Positions 1 through 7,710 of a stretch of DNA of 22,190 nt are shown here, piece by piece. Every line of letters starts with the position of its first letter. Position 1 is the first letter of the stretch. The notes beneath the pieces are model-generated. The model saw only the letters and a program-made list of their open reading frames with translations. It had not been told where the DNA came from and searched no databases. A program made the translations under genes and the position numbers. Source of the stretch: Colwellia_A sp047621305 (lineage in GTDB: Bacteria > Pseudomonadota > Gammaproteobacteria > Enterobacterales > Alteromonadaceae); NCBI GenBank assembly GCA_047621305.1, contig JBLHNB010000090.1, positions 1 through 22,190 on the forward strand, written 5' to 3'.

Positions 1-394
1 TAAATCCTGCCAGGAAATACTGTTTGTATCTGTGATATATCGACCTGGCTCTGTCCAGTCATTGTCGTTAAATTTAATAATGACTTCGTATTGTGTTGCT
101 CCTAGGGCTTCATTCCAACTAACAGAGATGTCATTGCCGTCAACTACAGGTACCAAGCTCGAAGGTACTTCCAAAATAGTAACCACATCAGAAGGAGCTG
201 ACCAAGCTGAACAATGCGACAAACTTTCGTAACAAGCACGTACTTTATAACTACGCATGCCTGCCGGTAAATCCTGCCAGGAAATACTGTTTGTATCTGT
301 GATATATCGACCTGGCTCTGTCCAGTCATTGTCGTTAAATTTAATAATGACTTCGTATTGTGTTGCTCCTAGGGCTTCATTCCAACTAACAGAG
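1..394. repeat. 127-bp perfect direct repeat inside the FN3 array
   Basis: Bases 1-127 are identical to 268-394, an offset of 267 bp (89 codons, in frame). The two copies encode the same part of FN3-like repeats 4 and 5. Repeats 1-3 show similar but less perfect identity: 781-860 against 1051-1130 differ at one position. The identity at DNA level, not only protein level, points to recent duplication or gene conversion. Confidence 0.9.
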
Positions 395-1302
395 GTGTCA
401 CCGCCATTAACTACAGGTATTAAGTTCGAAGGTACTTCAACAATAGTAACTGCAGTTGATACACCTGAATAAGTTGAGCAACCACTAGTATTGCAGGCAC
501 TAACTCTATAGCTGCGAGTCCCTGAAGGTAACTCATTCCAACTTGTGCTAGTGCTATTAAATTGATATCTGCCTGGTGGCGTCCAATTATTATCGTTATA
601 TTTAATTGATACATCATAATATGTGGCACCTGCCGAGCCCCTCCAGTTAACCGAAATACTACTATTAACAACCGTAGCGTTTGGTGTTGTTGGTGTTCCG
701 GGTATAGGGTAAATAGTAATTGCAGTGGATACGCCTGAATAATTGGAGCAACCACTAGTATTGCAAGCACTAACTCTATAGCTGCGAGTGCCTGAAGGTA
801 ATCCACTCCAGCTTGTATTGGTACTATTAAATTTGTATCTGCCTGGTGGTGTCCAATTATTATCGTTATATTTAATTAATACATCATAATATGTGGCACC
901 TGCCGCCCCCCCCCAGCTAACCGAAATATCACTATTAACAACCGTAGCGTTTGGTGTTGTTGGTGTTCCGGGTATAGGGTAAATAGTAACTGCAGCGGAT
1001 ACGCCTGAATAATTTGAGCAGCCATCATTATTACAGGCGCTAACTTTATAGCTGCGAGTACCTGAAGGTAATCCACTCCAGCTTGTATTGGTACTATTAA
1101 ATTTGTATCTGCCTGGTGGTGTCCAATTATTGCTATTATATTTAATGCTTAAATCATAATAATTAGTACTTGCAGAACTTCCCCAGCTAACCGATATATT
1201 ATCGCCATTTATTGACGGAATTGGTGCAGATGGTGCAGATGGCACCGCTGCAAATACTGAAAAAGAGCATACAAAAAAAATAAGCGTGAAAAAATTCTGC
1301 AC
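1..1302 (-). CDS. Secreted protein with tandem fibronectin-III-like repeats (3' end outside window)
   Basis: The frame is open from a GTG at 1302 to the left edge (434 codons, no stop). An AAAGG ribosome site lies 8 bases before the GTG and an in-frame TGA lies just upstream, so the GTG start is well supported. Residues 1-19 form a signal peptide (VQNFFTLIFFVCSFSVFA). Five repeats of 87-90 residues follow, with start-of-domain Trp codons at 1185, 915, 645, 384 and 117. Each has the pattern SVxW...Y(D/E)V...W..PGRY...SW..LP.G.RSYKV.AC....CS, typical of fibronectin-III-like domains. Repeats 1-3 (TPPGRY type) and 4-5 (TEPGRY type) are two subfamilies. In marine gammaproteobacteria such arrays often form the N-terminus of large surface or RHS/YD-repeat proteins, but the C-terminal part is not visible, so function is open. 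Confidence 0.85.
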   Translation of the reverse strand, partial: MQNFFTLIFFVCSFSVFAAVPSAPSAPIPSINGDNISVSWGSSASTNYYDLSIKYNSNNWTPPGRYKFNSTNTSWSGLPSGTRSYKVSACNNDGCSNYSGVSAAVTIYPIPGTPTTPNATVVNSDISVSWGGAAGATYYDVLIKYNDNNWTPPGRYKFNSTNTSWSGLPSGTRSYRVSACNTSGCSNYSGVSTAITIYPIPGTPTTPNATVVNSSISVNWRGSAGATYYDVSIKYNDNNWTPPGRYQFNSTSTSWNELPSGTRSYRVSACNTSGCSTYSGVSTAVTIVEVPSNLIPVVNGGDTSVSWNEALGATQYEVIIKFNDNDWTEPGRYITDTNSISWQDLPAGMRSYKVRACYESLSHCSAWSAPSDVVTILEVPSSLVPVVDGNDISVSWNEALGATQYEVIIKFNDNDWTEPGRYITDTNSISWQDL

Positions 1303-1346
1303 AGATTTAGCCTTTCATTTGATTGGGTTAGTTGTGAGTTAATTTT

Positions 1347-1373
1347 GTTATAAAATAATTAATACTTTGTAAA
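1347..1373 (-). promoter_or_regulatory. Possible sigma-70 promoter for the FN3-repeat gene
   Basis: Reading the minus strand, TTTACA (1373-1368) and TATAAC (1352-1347) are separated by 15 bases (16 if TTTTAC is used as the -35). This sits about 45 bases before the GTG start, in very AT-rich DNA where chance matches are common. The rest of 1303-1590 shows no convincing gene and no clear terminator for the kinase gene that ends at 1591. Confidence 0.25.
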
Positions 1374-1590
1374 AAAATAAAAACTTGCGAAATAGTATTT
1401 TATATACTAGCAAATGTAAATATTTATGTTTATGAAGTCTGATTTTTTGTGGGATTGTGGGAGAGCACGACTGTTAGTATCCATGTACATATTGAATATT
1501 GTGCGTCTATATTCACTCAAGTGCTTCTTCGATTGTTTTTTGTACTCCATCTCAACATTTCGCTTATCAAAACCAATAGCCGAGAAGTTG

Positions 1591-2967
1591 TTATATCAGC
1601 AACGGCAGAGATATAACTGCTTGAGCACCGTTCATATTTTTTCGATTGGTTAATTTAATTAATCCGCCGTGATTAAACATGATTTGCCGACAAAGTGTTA
1701 AGCCAATGCCACTACCTTGGGGTTTGGTGCTATAAAAAGGTACAAATAAGTTTTCTTTATTGGCAATGCCTGAACCTTGATCGCTGATCAACAAGTGTAA
1801 ATATTTTTCATCTTGTTGATAATCTACTTCAATAGTTTTCTCTGGTTGTTGCAACATTGATTCACGGGCATTTTTTAAAATATTGATGAGCACTTGTTCT
1901 AATTGGCTTTTATCTGCGGTAACTAGGGTATTTATTGGTTTAGATTTTTTATGAGGTGATACTAATTGGCAATCTTCAAATAATTTTGCCAGTTGAATCA
2001 CCAAATCATTAAGATCAAATTGGCTATTATTGGGTAATGGTAGGTGTGACAGTTGGCTATAACTGGCAATGAAGGAACTTAAAGAGTCAGCACGTTCGTT
2101 GATAATACTAACGCCATCACATAAAGAGTTTCTATTTAACGGTTTATTTTCATCTTGTAATTTTTTTTTCATTGCTTGGCTGATACTGGCGATCGGCGTT
2201 AATGAATTGTTCATTTCGTGACTTAGCACTCTTAAAATACTTTGCCATGCTTTGCGCTCTTTCTCGATCAACAATCGTTCTGCACTGGTAATTAAATACA
2301 GCTGGTGTTGTTTGCCTTCACTTAAAAATGATTCTTTAAAAAGGAAATGCTCACCACTGAGTTGTGAGTGGTCAAATTCAATAATCCCTGCTTTTGCTTG
2401 AGTAATGGTATGGCCTAATGGCAGTTCATTAAGTTTTATGTCGGATAAATCATGTTGATGTTCTTTATGACTAAACAACAGTTTTCTTGCTGAATCATTG
2501 GCCATCACCACGAAACCTTGGTCATTGACCGCGAGTACCATGGCATCCATTTGCTCCATTATTTTTTCAAGTAACAGTCGACTCTCTTTTGCTTCAATTT
2601 TATGTTGTGACAAGGTATCGGCGAGATTATTAACCAATTCAAGTAGCTCTTGAAAGGCTTGGTTATGTTGCAGACGACCTCTTAAGCTGTAATCACCGTC
2701 GATCATTGACTCGATGATATTTGATAAGGTTCTAATTTGTTGTTCCGATCTTTGTCTGCTGGTCATTACCACAAAGAGGATGAACAAAGATAAGACAATA
2801 ATGACAAAAGCAATTAAGTAGTTTGATACACCGGCAATAAAGAGTGAAATGCTAGCTATGAATAAGCACGGTATACACATGATCAGTGCCAAAAACGTAT
2901 GGTCGTCTTTTTGCTGAGGTCGTTTTCCGCTGATGAAAAGGGCGATTAACTGATTAATCCAAGCCAT
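1591..2967 (-). CDS. NtrB/NtrY-type sensor histidine kinase
   Basis: 458 residues. Two membrane segments lie at about 24-46 and 49-68 with almost no periplasmic loop, so it probably senses a membrane or cytoplasmic signal. A HAMP-like linker and a PAS-like region (about 130-230) follow. The HisKA box has H250 in VLSHEMNNSLTP, the form seen in kinases that partner sigma-54 regulators. The ATPase domain has N366 (N box), DQGSG at 396-400 (G1), FVPFYSTK (F box) and GSGIGLTL at 418-425 (G2), so it looks fully active. The ATG overlaps the end of the response-regulator gene by 14 bases, implying translational coupling. It is the last gene of the efflux/two-component block and probably senses a compound, or envelope stress, that the transporter relieves. 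Confidence 0.9.
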   Translation of the reverse strand: MAWINQLIALFISGKRPQQKDDHTFLALIMCIPCLFIASISLFIAGVSNYLIAFVIIVLSLFILFVVMTSRQRSEQQIRTLSNIIESMIDGDYSLRGRLQHNQAFQELLELVNNLADTLSQHKIEAKESRLLLEKIMEQMDAMVLAVNDQGFVVMANDSARKLLFSHKEHQHDLSDIKLNELPLGHTITQAKAGIIEFDHSQLSGEHFLFKESFLSEGKQHQLYLITSAERLLIEKERKAWQSILRVLSHEMNNSLTPIASISQAMKKKLQDENKPLNRNSLCDGVSIINERADSLSSFIASYSQLSHLPLPNNSQFDLNDLVIQLAKLFEDCQLVSPHKKSKPINTLVTADKSQLEQVLINILKNARESMLQQPEKTIEVDYQQDEKYLHLLISDQGSGIANKENLFVPFYSTKPQGSGIGLTLCRQIMFNHGGLIKLTNRKNMNGAQAVISLPLLI

Positions 2968-4330
2968 ATTTACTCATACGTCGATAAAAACCACTGCGAC
3001 TTAGCCCTAACGATTTTGCTGTTTCTGTGGCATTGCCATGATGATGTTTTAATCGATTGATCAGTACAGCTTGTTCAATATCTGCCATAGAAAGTGCAGT
3101 ATCGTCGAGAGTGTTTGTGGTTTGCTTGGCCTCTTCTAGTAATAAATCTCGTCCGGTGATGGTTGGTTTTTTACAGGTAAATAAAAGTCTCTCCATTAAA
3201 TGGCTAAGCTCACGAATATTTCCCGGCCAAGGATATCGTTGAAGTTGGCTTATTGCATCGTCAGATAGCTGTGGTGTGGCAAGGTTATATTTAATACTAA
3301 ACAATTGTAAAAAGTGCTGCGCTAACGGCTCTATATCTTCAAGACGTTCACTTAATGACGGTACACGTAGTTGAATAGTATTGAGTCGGTAAAATAAATC
3401 TTGTCTAAATTCTTGCTGGATAATGGCTTGTTGTAAATCACTATTAGTCGCTGAAATAATACGTACATCGGCGGTTTGTGATTTACTAGAACCAACAACG
3501 TCGTATTTTTTTTCCTCTAAAACACGTAAAAGCTTTGCTTGTTGAACTATGGGAATATTGGCAAGTTCATCTAAAAATAAGGTGCCTTGTTCTGCCATTT
3601 CAAACCGACCAATACGGTTTTCTTTGGCATCAGTAAATGCGCCCTTGATGTGACCAAACATCTCACTTTCAAATAAACTTTCTGGAATAGCGCCCATATT
3701 TACAGCAACAAAAGAATTCTCGGCGCGTGTTGAAAGCTTATGTACATAAGCCGCTAACATACTTTTGCCGGTACCATTATCGCCAGTGAGGAGAATACTC
3801 ATGTCACTTTTGGCTAAATCACTCAATGTTGACATCAGTTGTTGCATGGCCGGTGATTGTGCAATGATTTGTTCTTTTGATTCAGGAAACGACTGTGTAC
3901 TTAATAATTTATTCTCTTGGCTTAAGCGTTGTAATTTACGGTCAATTTTGGCTAATTTTATTTGGGTTTTAATCGCGCTAATGATGCGTTCATTATTCCA
4001 AGGTTTTTGGATGAAGTCTTTTGCGCCTGCTTGCATAGCATCTACGGCAATATCTATGGTTGCCCATCCGGTCATAACAATGATCGGTAGGTTCTCATCA
4101 AGTTTTTTTATTGCTGCGACGAGCTGAAGGCCTTCAGTACCTGAGGTGGTGTCTTGTTGAAAATTCATATCAAGTAAGACCAGATCAAAGGATTCTATTT
4201 TCAAGTTTTCTAGTACGGCTTCAGGTGTGGTCATCGCTAAAATATCGAAGTTTTCTTCCGACAAAATATACTTCAAACTGGCAATGATATTTAAATCGTC
4301 ATCGGCGATTAATATTTTTTGATTTTTCAA
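2954..4330 (-). CDS. Sigma-54-dependent NtrC-family response regulator
   Basis: 458 residues. The receiver domain (about 4-120) has the acidic pocket D10-D12, phosphoacceptor D54, T87 and K109. The AAA+ domain has Walker A GDNGTGKS (183-190), Walker B LFLDEL (251-256) and a sigma-54 contact loop reading GAFTDA (230-235) in place of GAFTGA. A Fis-type helix-turn-helix ends the protein (about 433-455). The start is TTG: the first in-frame stop upstream is only 7 codons away and no ATG or GTG lies between, and the N-terminus matches the usual length of the family. No good ribosome site precedes it. A 15-bp inverted repeat lies 36 bases upstream. Expected role: activate the sigma-54 promoter before the adaptor gene (9015-9030) in response to the adjacent kinase. 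Confidence 0.92.
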   Translation of the reverse strand: MKNQKILIADDDLNIIASLKYILSEENFDILAMTTPEAVLENLKIESFDLVLLDMNFQQDTTSGTEGLQLVAAIKKLDENLPIIVMTGWATIDIAVDAMQAGAKDFIQKPWNNERIISAIKTQIKLAKIDRKLQRLSQENKLLSTQSFPESKEQIIAQSPAMQQLMSTLSDLAKSDMSILLTGDNGTGKSMLAAYVHKLSTRAENSFVAVNMGAIPESLFESEMFGHIKGAFTDAKENRIGRFEMAEQGTLFLDELANIPIVQQAKLLRVLEEKKYDVVGSSKSQTADVRIISATNSDLQQAIIQQEFRQDLFYRLNTIQLRVPSLSERLEDIEPLAQHFLQLFSIKYNLATPQLSDDAISQLQRYPWPGNIRELSHLMERLLFTCKKPTITGRDLLLEEAKQTTNTLDDTALSMADIEQAVLINRLKHHHGNATETAKSLGLSRSGFYRRMSKYGLD

Positions 4331-4365
4331 AAGCAGGCATACACTTATTTACTAGGAAATTACGA

Positions 4366-4406
4366 TAATGAATATAGCGAGATAGTGCAAGTCGCTATAT
4401 TCATTA
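4366..4406. promoter_or_regulatory. Perfect 15-bp inverted repeat between permease and response-regulator genes
   Basis: Arm TAATGAATATAGCGA (4366-4380), an 11-base loop, then its exact complement (4392-4406). In the minus-strand transcript it would form a stable hairpin after the permease stop (4466) and 36 bases before the TTG start of the regulator (4330). No run of T follows, so it is not a standard intrinsic terminator. It could act as an operator, an mRNA processing or stability element that uncouples regulator from transporter levels, or a translation-control hairpin. Confidence 0.75.
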
Positions 4407-4465
4407 ATACTGTTTATGGCGGTTTTTAATAAGCCTCGTACCAGTGAAACTTAGTTTTTAGCCCA

Positions 4466-6907
4466 TTATTCGTAACGTAATGCCGAACTTGGCTCCATCA
4501 CTACGGCTCTTCTGGTGGGCGCGTAAATAGCCAACATCACAATCAACGATAGACTAACGACAACACCAAGTGCCAATATAAAGTAGAGATAAACAGGAAT
4601 AAGTCCCTGTGCAAAATCGTGAAACGCCACCGAGATAAGAGCAAAAAGTAGCAGCGCTAATCCTAAACCCGTGATCAGCTGTTTAGCGCCTTGTTTGATA
4701 AACATGCTGGTAATGTTTTTATCTGTCGCTCCTACGGCACGTCGTATACCAATTTCATGGGTACGTTGGGCAACGGAATTCGCGGTTAATCCATATATGC
4801 CTACTAAGGCAAGTATCAGTGCAAAAAATCCGGTACCGAAAGTTACTTTTGAGGTTAAACGCATGCTATCGCGCATTACATTTCTGTTACGTTCTGCTGC
4901 TACAACAGTGGTTTGTAATTCTATTGAGCGGTCGGTATCAAACAGTGCTCGATAGAAAATCTCTTCCGCTTTAACCGTGCCTTTACTCGTTTTATAATAA
5001 ATTCTCTGACTTGGTTTCATAAATTGTAAGCCAGAGATATATGCTTCATCTGCACTATCAAGTTTGCCAAAAATTGCTCGGGGGTTCATTCGATTAGTGA
5101 CCACGCCAACGATGAATAATGATTCATCCTGACCGTCAATTTCAATGGTGATTTTCTTCTCAAGCGCTGATTCACCAGGCCAATATCTATTGGCCATTGA
5201 TTGGCTAATTAACGCTGTTTTTCTTGCATCAATTTTGTCGCTGTCATCGAAATGACGGCCTGCAACAAGTTTTATACCAGTAAACTCGGTATTTCCGATA
5301 ACGCTAAAGGTATCGATACTTTGTCTTTCTCGGCTATCATCATAATCAAAGTCGCTTAAAGTCATGGGGTAATAATTATAGGTAGTCGCGTGACTAGCAA
5401 TAACATTTCCATGGGCACGGATCCGCTCTAACAACGACTGATAAAGCAATGCTTGCGCTTGCGCGGTTGGATATTTATTGATCGGTAAGTTTATTGTTGC
5501 CCTCATCGTGTCGGAATAATCATCGCCAACGTCTAAATTAATGAATGTTTGGGTGATGTAGCCAGACAGAGCGCCAATGAGCATTAAAAACCCGACCAAA
5601 AATACTTGTATCGTTACTAAAATTCGAGATAAACGGCCTGCTTTTTTACTTTGTGCACCGCGTGTACCATCTCTTAACGTGGTATTAATGTCTTGATGTG
5701 CAGAGCGCCACGCAGGTAAAAAGGAAGATAAAGCAATAGTGACGAGTGTAACGATAATGGCCATAACGAGTGTTTCGACATCCATACTCCAATGCCACCA
5801 AAAGACCATGCTGTTTGGCATCCATGAATGTAAAACAACTTCGGTATAGTCGAGTGCTGCACCGACCAATAGCAGGGAAAGTACCGCACCTACTACGGTA
5901 ATAATAACCCCTTCCCACATTAATTGACTGATCAAGCGTTTACTTGAAGCACCTAAAGCGGCACGGATTGCGGTTTCTTTTTGACGCTCGATAGAACGCG
6001 CTAATAACAAATTACCAACATTGATACAACCAAGGATCAAAATTGACCAAGCAACAATATTTAAAAATATGAAAATGGTATTTCCAAAGCCGTTCACTTG
6101 ATCCATCGGATAGGTGCGTAAATGTATAACCTTACTTGCAACGGGTTTGTTATAAAGCTTTACCGACTGTTGATAGAGTTGATCTAATGCGTTGCTTAAG
6201 TTTTTTGCTGCTTGTTCATTACTGACACCCTCTTTAATTCGAGCATACGCTAAAAAATAAGGCGCTGTGTTTTGCTGTGCTGCAAAGATCGATTGACTCA
6301 GTGGTAGCCAAATTTTAGCAACGCCAGGAAATCGGTAACCTTGCGGCATGACGCCAATAATATCGGTTAGCGTATCATTTAAGTTAATGGTCATTGTTAA
6401 CACATTATCATTGGCAGATAATTCATTTTGCCAAGTTTCATAACTGATAACAGCAACAGCGGTTGCGCCAACAATCATATCTTGGTGCTGTATAGTACGT
6501 CCCATAATGGGTTGGGTGCGGCTAAACGCAAAGAAGCCACTATCAACATACGTTGCAGGGATGTTTTTACCGGTGTCTTCGAAGGAAAGGCGCACTTCTC
6601 TAGACTCATAAAGGCCAAACTCTGCAAGAGACGATTGGCTTTTAGCTATTTGCGTAAATTCATAAGCAGAAAGTAGATTTTGATTGAAATCCATATTATT
6701 GGAAATGCCTATGGTTTCCGTAGATAGGGCTAATGCCGTTTCACCTTCTGATAAAGGTAGCGCTTTATATATCGTTGAATATAAAAAGGAAAATGTAAAT
6801 AAGCTGATCGATAAACCACCAACAAGTACTGATAGTGTCATTGCGGTGAATTTGGGCGCTTTAAATAATAACCTTAGTGCATATTTTATATCTATTAATA
6901 CCGACAT
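4466..6907 (-). CDS. MacB-like ABC transporter permease with two FtsX domains
   Basis: 813 residues. The first membrane segment (about 22-45) precedes a long extracytoplasmic MacB-type domain. Three helices with the conserved cytoplasmic ARSIERQKETAIRAALGAS segment follow (about 278-395). After a link segment there is a fifth helix (RILVTIQVFLVGFLM), a second periplasmic domain, and a C-terminal FtsX block containing THEIGIRRAVGATDKNI. This duplicated FtsX arrangement matches the roughly 800-residue permease family, twice the FtsX content of ordinary MacB and without a fused ATPase. The ATPase is the gene immediately before: its TAG stop sits in TTAGGAGATCACTATG, so the ribosome site overlaps the upstream stop. 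Likely role: mechanotransmission-type export of a peptide, lipid or drug together with the adaptor. Confidence 0.9.
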   Translation of the reverse strand: MSVLIDIKYALRLLFKAPKFTAMTLSVLVGGLSISLFTFSFLYSTIYKALPLSEGETALALSTETIGISNNMDFNQNLLSAYEFTQIAKSQSSLAEFGLYESREVRLSFEDTGKNIPATYVDSGFFAFSRTQPIMGRTIQHQDMIVGATAVAVISYETWQNELSANDNVLTMTINLNDTLTDIIGVMPQGYRFPGVAKIWLPLSQSIFAAQQNTAPYFLAYARIKEGVSNEQAAKNLSNALDQLYQQSVKLYNKPVASKVIHLRTYPMDQVNGFGNTIFIFLNIVAWSILILGCINVGNLLLARSIERQKETAIRAALGASSKRLISQLMWEGVIITVVGAVLSLLLVGAALDYTEVVLHSWMPNSMVFWWHWSMDVETLVMAIIVTLVTIALSSFLPAWRSAHQDINTTLRDGTRGAQSKKAGRLSRILVTIQVFLVGFLMLIGALSGYITQTFINLDVGDDYSDTMRATINLPINKYPTAQAQALLYQSLLERIRAHGNVIASHATTYNYYPMTLSDFDYDDSRERQSIDTFSVIGNTEFTGIKLVAGRHFDDSDKIDARKTALISQSMANRYWPGESALEKKITIEIDGQDESLFIVGVVTNRMNPRAIFGKLDSADEAYISGLQFMKPSQRIYYKTSKGTVKAEEIFYRALFDTDRSIELQTTVVAAERNRNVMRDSMRLTSKVTFGTGFFALILALVGIYGLTANSVAQRTHEIGIRRAVGATDKNITSMFIKQGAKQLITGLGLALLLFALISVAFHDFAQGLIPVYLYFILALGVVVSLSLIVMLAIYAPTRRAVVMEPSSALRYE

Positions 6908-6916
6908 AGTGATCTC

Positions 6917-7660
6917 CTAACCTGCGGCCAATTCAACTGTTGCTACACAAGGAACAGTGCCCTGATGTGATTGAGTATTCGCATTGTCTGCAATTAAGCG
7001 CCCATCAAACATTTCTAAACATCGGCTAGCTCTTTTTGCGGAAGCAGGATCATGCGTTACCATGCAAATGGTGGCACCGTCTTGATGCAGCTTATCAAAT
7101 AAAGCTAATACCGCTTGGGCGTTCTTTGAGTCTAAGTTACCTGTGGGTTCATCGGCTAGAATAATGGCAGGATCATTAACTAAGGCTCTGGCAACAGCAA
7201 CCCGCTGTTGCTGACCGCCAGATAATTGCGAGGGGTAATGGTCTTTACGGTGAGACATTTCTACCTTCCCAAGCACACTATTCACTTTTTCGGTAATTAT
7301 TTGCTTAGACAAACCTGATTGATAGGTTAAGGGTAACATCACATTTTCAAAAATGGTGAGATCTGAAATGAGATTAAATGATTGAAAAACAAAGCCTATT
7401 TGCTCACTTCGTATTTTTGCGCGTTGATCGCGAGATAAAGAGGAAACATCGACATTATTGATGTGATAACTGCCTGATGTGGGTGAGTCTAACAAGCCTA
7501 ATAATGAAAGTAGGGTCGATTTACCACAGCCTGATTGGCCACTTAATGATAAATATTCACCTTTATTAATGGTAATATTAATGTTGTTAATGGCGCGTGT
7601 TTCTATTTCTTGTGTTAAAAATGTTTTAGTGATGTCTTTCAGTTCAATAAGTGCTGTCAT
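6917..7660 (-). CDS. MacB/LolD-type ABC transporter ATP-binding protein
   Basis: 247 residues. Walker A GQSGCGKST (41-49), Q-loop Q93, signature LSGGQ (146-150), Walker B IILADE with D170-E171, and switch H203 are all present, so ATP hydrolysis should be intact. DEPTGNLDS is characteristic of the LolD/MacB/FtsE branch. The gene has a good GGAGA ribosome site before its ATG and sits 50 bases after the adaptor gene and 9 bases before the permease gene, clearly one operon. The C-terminal 20 residues (SHQGTVPCVATVELAAG) are a short extension of unclear role. Confidence 0.93.
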   Translation of the reverse strand: MTALIELKDITKTFLTQEIETRAINNINITINKGEYLSLSGQSGCGKSTLLSLLGLLDSPTSGSYHINNVDVSSLSRDQRAKIRSEQIGFVFQSFNLISDLTIFENVMLPLTYQSGLSKQIITEKVNSVLGKVEMSHRKDHYPSQLSGGQQQRVAVARALVNDPAIILADEPTGNLDSKNAQAVLALFDKLHQDGATICMVTHDPASAKRASRCLEMFDGRLIADNANTQSHQGTVPCVATVELAAG

Positions 7661-7710
7661 GTGAGTCTCCGATTAAATTTGGTTTATCTTTTTTTAATTG
7701 TTAGTTGCTA

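Noticed and set aside
32..472. Plus-strand open frames with repeated MTSYCVAPRASFQLTE peptides
   Set aside because: They are antisense to the FN3-like repeats; the repetition comes from the 127-bp direct repeat. The minus frame has a signal peptide, ribosome site and domain pattern.
420..1076. Minus-strand frames rich in YLQ..AAIEL in a second frame
   Set aside because: Shadow frame of the FN3 repeat gene; Leu/Ile/Gln-rich low-complexity reading with no family likeness, while the other frame is continuous over 434 codons.
1..1302. Regular repeats considered as a CRISPR array
   Set aside because: Period is 261-270 bp and in frame, repeats encode protein domains, and there are no short repeat-spacer units.
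1426..1653. 75-codon plus-strand frame
   Set aside because: Overlaps the 3' end of the kinase gene, has no ribosome site and no recognisable domain.
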